From contig BQMF02000776.1 of the NCBI GenBank assembly GCA_027922465.2, positions 56,034 through 120,033 of the forward strand: 64,000 bases of DNA, written 5' to 3'. The stretch comes from Turritopsis dohrnii. Its lineage: Eukaryota; Cnidaria; Hydrozoa; Anthoathecata; Oceaniidae. Position 1 is the first letter of the stretch. Each line of letters starts with the position of its first letter. The notes under the pieces were generated by a model. It did not search any database. It saw nothing but the letters and a program-made list of their open reading frames with translations, and was not told where the DNA came from. Below are positions 62,094-64,000 of this stretch, piece after piece. The translations under genes and the position numbers were made by a program.

Positions 62094-62118
62094 ATCTTTA
62101 CTTGTTTCTAGTAAAGAT
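62094..62118. terminator. Convergent stem-loop H2 (copy 3)
   Basis: ATCTTTACT, loop TGTTTCT, AGTAAAGAT, identical to copy 2. Confidence 0.7.
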
Positions 62119-62131
62119 ACTTTTGTACGAT

Positions 62132-63115
62132 TCACCAACCTTGCACATAATCAGGAGGTAGCTCTGTATCTTCAGGTATTAATATCAGCTCTTCTTTCAC
62201 AAAAGCTCGTTCAGGTCCATCTTGAAGGTAATACATTACACGGTTACCAGGTTGCTTTATTACCTCACTCAATCTATATGTCTTCTTTGACCATATCCTA
62301 TCTGTTGCTCTTTTTCGATGGTCGTCGTGCTCTTCACCCGGTTGCAATAGATATCTATACAAACCATCTTGAGGTAATTTTTCTTCAGGTGGATAGCTCT
62401 CTCGTTTAGCGAGAGGCACCTCTTTCATTTTAATAGCATCTTTCGGTTTCATATCGATCATCCGAGTCTTCGTATCGTTTAATCTATCTACAAGTTTATA
62501 CAAATATTTGACCCACGTAGATGATACCTTTTCCGAATCGTTCAGTTCTTGAGCATCTTGTATTTTGAATAAATTTTCGGCAAGTATCTTGTTCAACGCC
62601 TCGACAAACGCTGTATGGGTATGCTTATATTTAGTAGTTACTCTTTTAATTTCGACGTTATTCTTCTCCAACAGCTTTGTCACATCGGCTTTGAATTCTG
62701 AACCGTTATCACATTGAAATACTTTTGGGTAGTTTAAGGGTCCAACTCTGTAGATATCTCTTATCATATCAGCAACTTCTTTGGCTTTCTTAGTCTTCAA
62801 AGGTCGGGCTACTTTGTAACGTGAAGCAACATCGATACCAGATAAGATGTATTTGTATTTATTACCATATAGCATATCACTAGGCATATACAATATATCA
62901 AATTGATGAATCTCATTCGGTTTAGTTACCTCATAATATGGACGTTCGATCCTTTTCGTTGTCGGTAGATGTACCTGCCACAAAGCTTGTTTTGATAGCC
63001 ACTTCTTAATTTCCTTCGGTTTGAAACCAAATCCTCTTAGATTGCGAACAGCCTTTTGTCCTTTCCATAAGTTTTGAGGTTGATAATAAATCTCTTGAAG
63101 TTTAGTGTCTGACAT
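62132..63115 (-). CDS. int: Polinton integrase (rve), intact (copy 3)
   Basis: 327 residues from MSDTKLQEIYY; an in-frame ATG six codons upstream (63133) is less likely because it is not shared with the other copies. DDE residues at 73, 136 and 172. Complete C-terminal domain. Confidence 0.94.
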   Translation of the reverse strand: MSDTKLQEIYYQPQNLWKGQKAVRNLRGFGFKPKEIKKWLSKQALWQVHLPTTKRIERPYYEVTKPNEIHQFDILYMPSDMLYGNKYKYILSGIDVASRYKVARPLKTKKAKEVADMIRDIYRVGPLNYPKVFQCDNGSEFKADVTKLLEKNNVEIKRVTTKYKHTHTAFVEALNKILAENLFKIQDAQELNDSEKVSSTWVKYLYKLVDRLNDTKTRMIDMKPKDAIKMKEVPLAKRESYPPEEKLPQDGLYRYLLQPGEEHDDHRKRATDRIWSKKTYRLSEVIKQPGNRVMYYLQDGPERAFVKEELILIPEDTELPPDYVQGW

Positions 63116-63214
63116 TTTTTTATTTATAAACAACGTTTATTTTAGCTCATTTTGTTAAAAAAAATGACATCAAAGTGGCTTAAAAGTTTTATCTCTTTTA
63201 TATAAAGAATAAAC

Positions 63215-63538
63215 ATGACTGACAAAACAGAATCATATTACGATAATGGAGTATCAGATTACCAATCAATGACTTATGATATGTTAGTAAAATTATGTGC
63301 ATCACGAAAAATAAAATATGTTAAGCAAATGAATAAAGCTAAAATGATTGATGTACTTGAAAAGAATGATAAGGATCCATCTTATACTCTCGATCCTGAT
63401 ATGAAACAAGCATTTTATACACGCTATTCAAACTGGATAAAAAACAACGAAGAAAAATATCTCAGATATCGAGAGCATAATAAAGAGCAGAAAAAGATGG
63501 TTCGGAAACAAAAAAAATTAGCTCGTTCAACCTTGTAG
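63215..63538 (+). CDS. SAP-domain DNA-binding protein, 107 aa (copy 3)
   Basis: SAP-like motif and basic tail as in copy 2, with a few substitutions (SYYDNGVSDYQ, MLVKLCASRKIKYV). Hairpin follows after 11 bp. Confidence 0.65.
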   Translation: MTDKTESYYDNGVSDYQSMTYDMLVKLCASRKIKYVKQMNKAKMIDVLEKNDKDPSYTLDPDMKQAFYTRYSNWIKNNEEKYLRYREHNKEQKKMVRKQKKLARSTL

Positions 63539-63549
63539 AGGCTGTGTTT

Positions 63550-63575
63550 TTTGTTACTTAAAATCGAGTAACAAA
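63550..63575. terminator. Stem-loop H1 (copy 3)
   Basis: TTTGTTACT at 63550-63558 and AGTAACAAA at 63567-63575, 9-bp perfect stem, 8-nt loop. Confidence 0.6.
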
Positions 63576-63653
63576 TGTTAACTATATAGTCTGAAAAAAT
63601 TGGAAATTTCTAAACTAACTTAAAGGAGAGCTAATTACATATGTATATCAAAC

Positions 63654-64000
63654 ATGACTACTAAAAATACTGTTGTTGAATTAAAAGCTATCGCGAGAGA
63701 GCGTGGCATACCTGGCTACTCAAAACTCAGAAAAGCTGAGTTGATCGAATTATTAGCAAACCCACCTGTCCGACCTGTTCCACCACCAAGACCTACTAGG
63801 TTTAACCGACCTGTTCCACCACCAAGACCTGTTCCATTTATTCCTACCCGACAAGATATGGATTTGTTTGAGCACCAAGAAATGAGAAAATCTCGACCTG
63901 TTGTGAAAAGCAAGTTGAATGAATGGAGAGATTGGTTAGTAGATCATGTACCTAAAGTTATTAAGAAGAAGGTGAGTAGCGCTTTCAGAGAGATGAAGAA
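63654..64000 (+). CDS. polB: PolB N-terminus with SAP motif (copy 3, runs off window)
   Basis: 115 codons, open to the window edge. The N-terminal SAP motif is VVELKAIARERGIPGYSKLR then KAELIELLAN, followed by a Pro-rich linker (RPVPPPRPTRFNRPVPPP) and a charged helical region (QDMDLFEHQEMRKSRPVV). The start follows an AT-rich leader with ATATGTATATC. Whether the gene is intact further on cannot be seen. Confidence 0.8.
   Translation, partial: MTTKNTVVELKAIARERGIPGYSKLRKAELIELLANPPVRPVPPPRPTRFNRPVPPPRPVPFIPTRQDMDLFEHQEMRKSRPVVKSKLNEWRDWLVDHVPKVIKKKVSSAFREMK

Larger units (their letters stand above)
53210..64000 (+). mobile_element. Polinton element, copy 3 (runs off window)
   Basis: Begins with AGAGATAGGAAAGTGC right after AAGCGT, which should be the left 6-bp target duplication (its partner would lie beyond the window). 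It has the same gene order and orientation as copy 2. The integrase, ATPase, membrane-unit genes and PPP1R15-like gene are open. The capsid and 198-aa genes each carry one nonsense codon. The window ends inside polB. Confidence 0.93.

Overview
The window looks like AT-rich nuclear DNA of an animal, probably a cnidarian. The host signals are a spliced MFS transporter gene, a 28S rRNA pseudogene, LINE and hAT-type debris, tRNA-derived pseudogenes and (CCCTAA)n telomere-type tracts. The cnidarian assignment rests on remembered resemblance of the Polinton proteins and has not been searched. Most of the coding capacity belongs to Polinton/Maverick elements, which are integrated, virus-like, self-synthesising transposons.

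Layout. 1-4148: host intergenic DNA with a dispersed repeat. 4155-19345: Polinton copy 1, full length (15.2 kb), with terminal inverted repeats and an exact 6-bp target duplication (TGACGT). 19352-32856: host segment with a two-exon MFSD8-like gene, a hAT-like element, a 28S pseudogene joined to a LINE, nested MITEs and a long ATCT microsatellite. 32857-44249: Polinton copy 2, inverted relative to copy 1 and broken inside its polymerase gene at a (CCCTAA)n tract. 44310-47805: a non-autonomous DNA transposon inserted in that tract. 47809-48690: a 108-bp satellite. 48917-53209: a KDZ-transposase-like gene and the polymerase of a different Polinton family. 53210-64000: Polinton copy 3, inserted into that polymerase gene and running off the window.

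The three main copies share one gene order. A capsid unit holds a 186-aa putative minor capsid protein, a double-jelly-roll major capsid protein and an A32/FtsK-type packaging ATPase. A divergent gene makes a 386-aa conserved protein. A membrane unit holds 214-, 114-, 75- and 140-aa proteins. A 423-429-aa coiled-coil membrane protein is transcribed against it. A 198-aa membrane-active-looking protein and a 106-112-aa protein face a retroviral-type integrase. A SAP-domain protein precedes a SAP-domain protein-primed DNA polymerase B. Convergent units meet at perfect stem-loops, mostly 8-9-bp stems with 7-nt loops.

The most striking gene is a small reading frame present in all three copies (14169-14501, 37200-37448, 57566-57811). 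It carries an RVxF protein phosphatase-1 docking motif followed by a PPP1R15/GADD34-like core, which suggests a virus-type recruiter of eIF2-alpha dephosphorylation. Other points are an OTU-like Cys/His module at the polymerase N-terminus in elements with no recognisable separate Ulp1-type protease, a tRNA-like Pol III promoter unit just inside the Polinton end, and a relic telomere/subtelomere junction. Decay differs by copy. Copy 1 has a broken polymerase and integrase, copy 2 has a frameshifted capsid gene and lost most of the polymerase, and copy 3 has a nonsense codon near the capsid C-terminus and another in the 198-aa gene.
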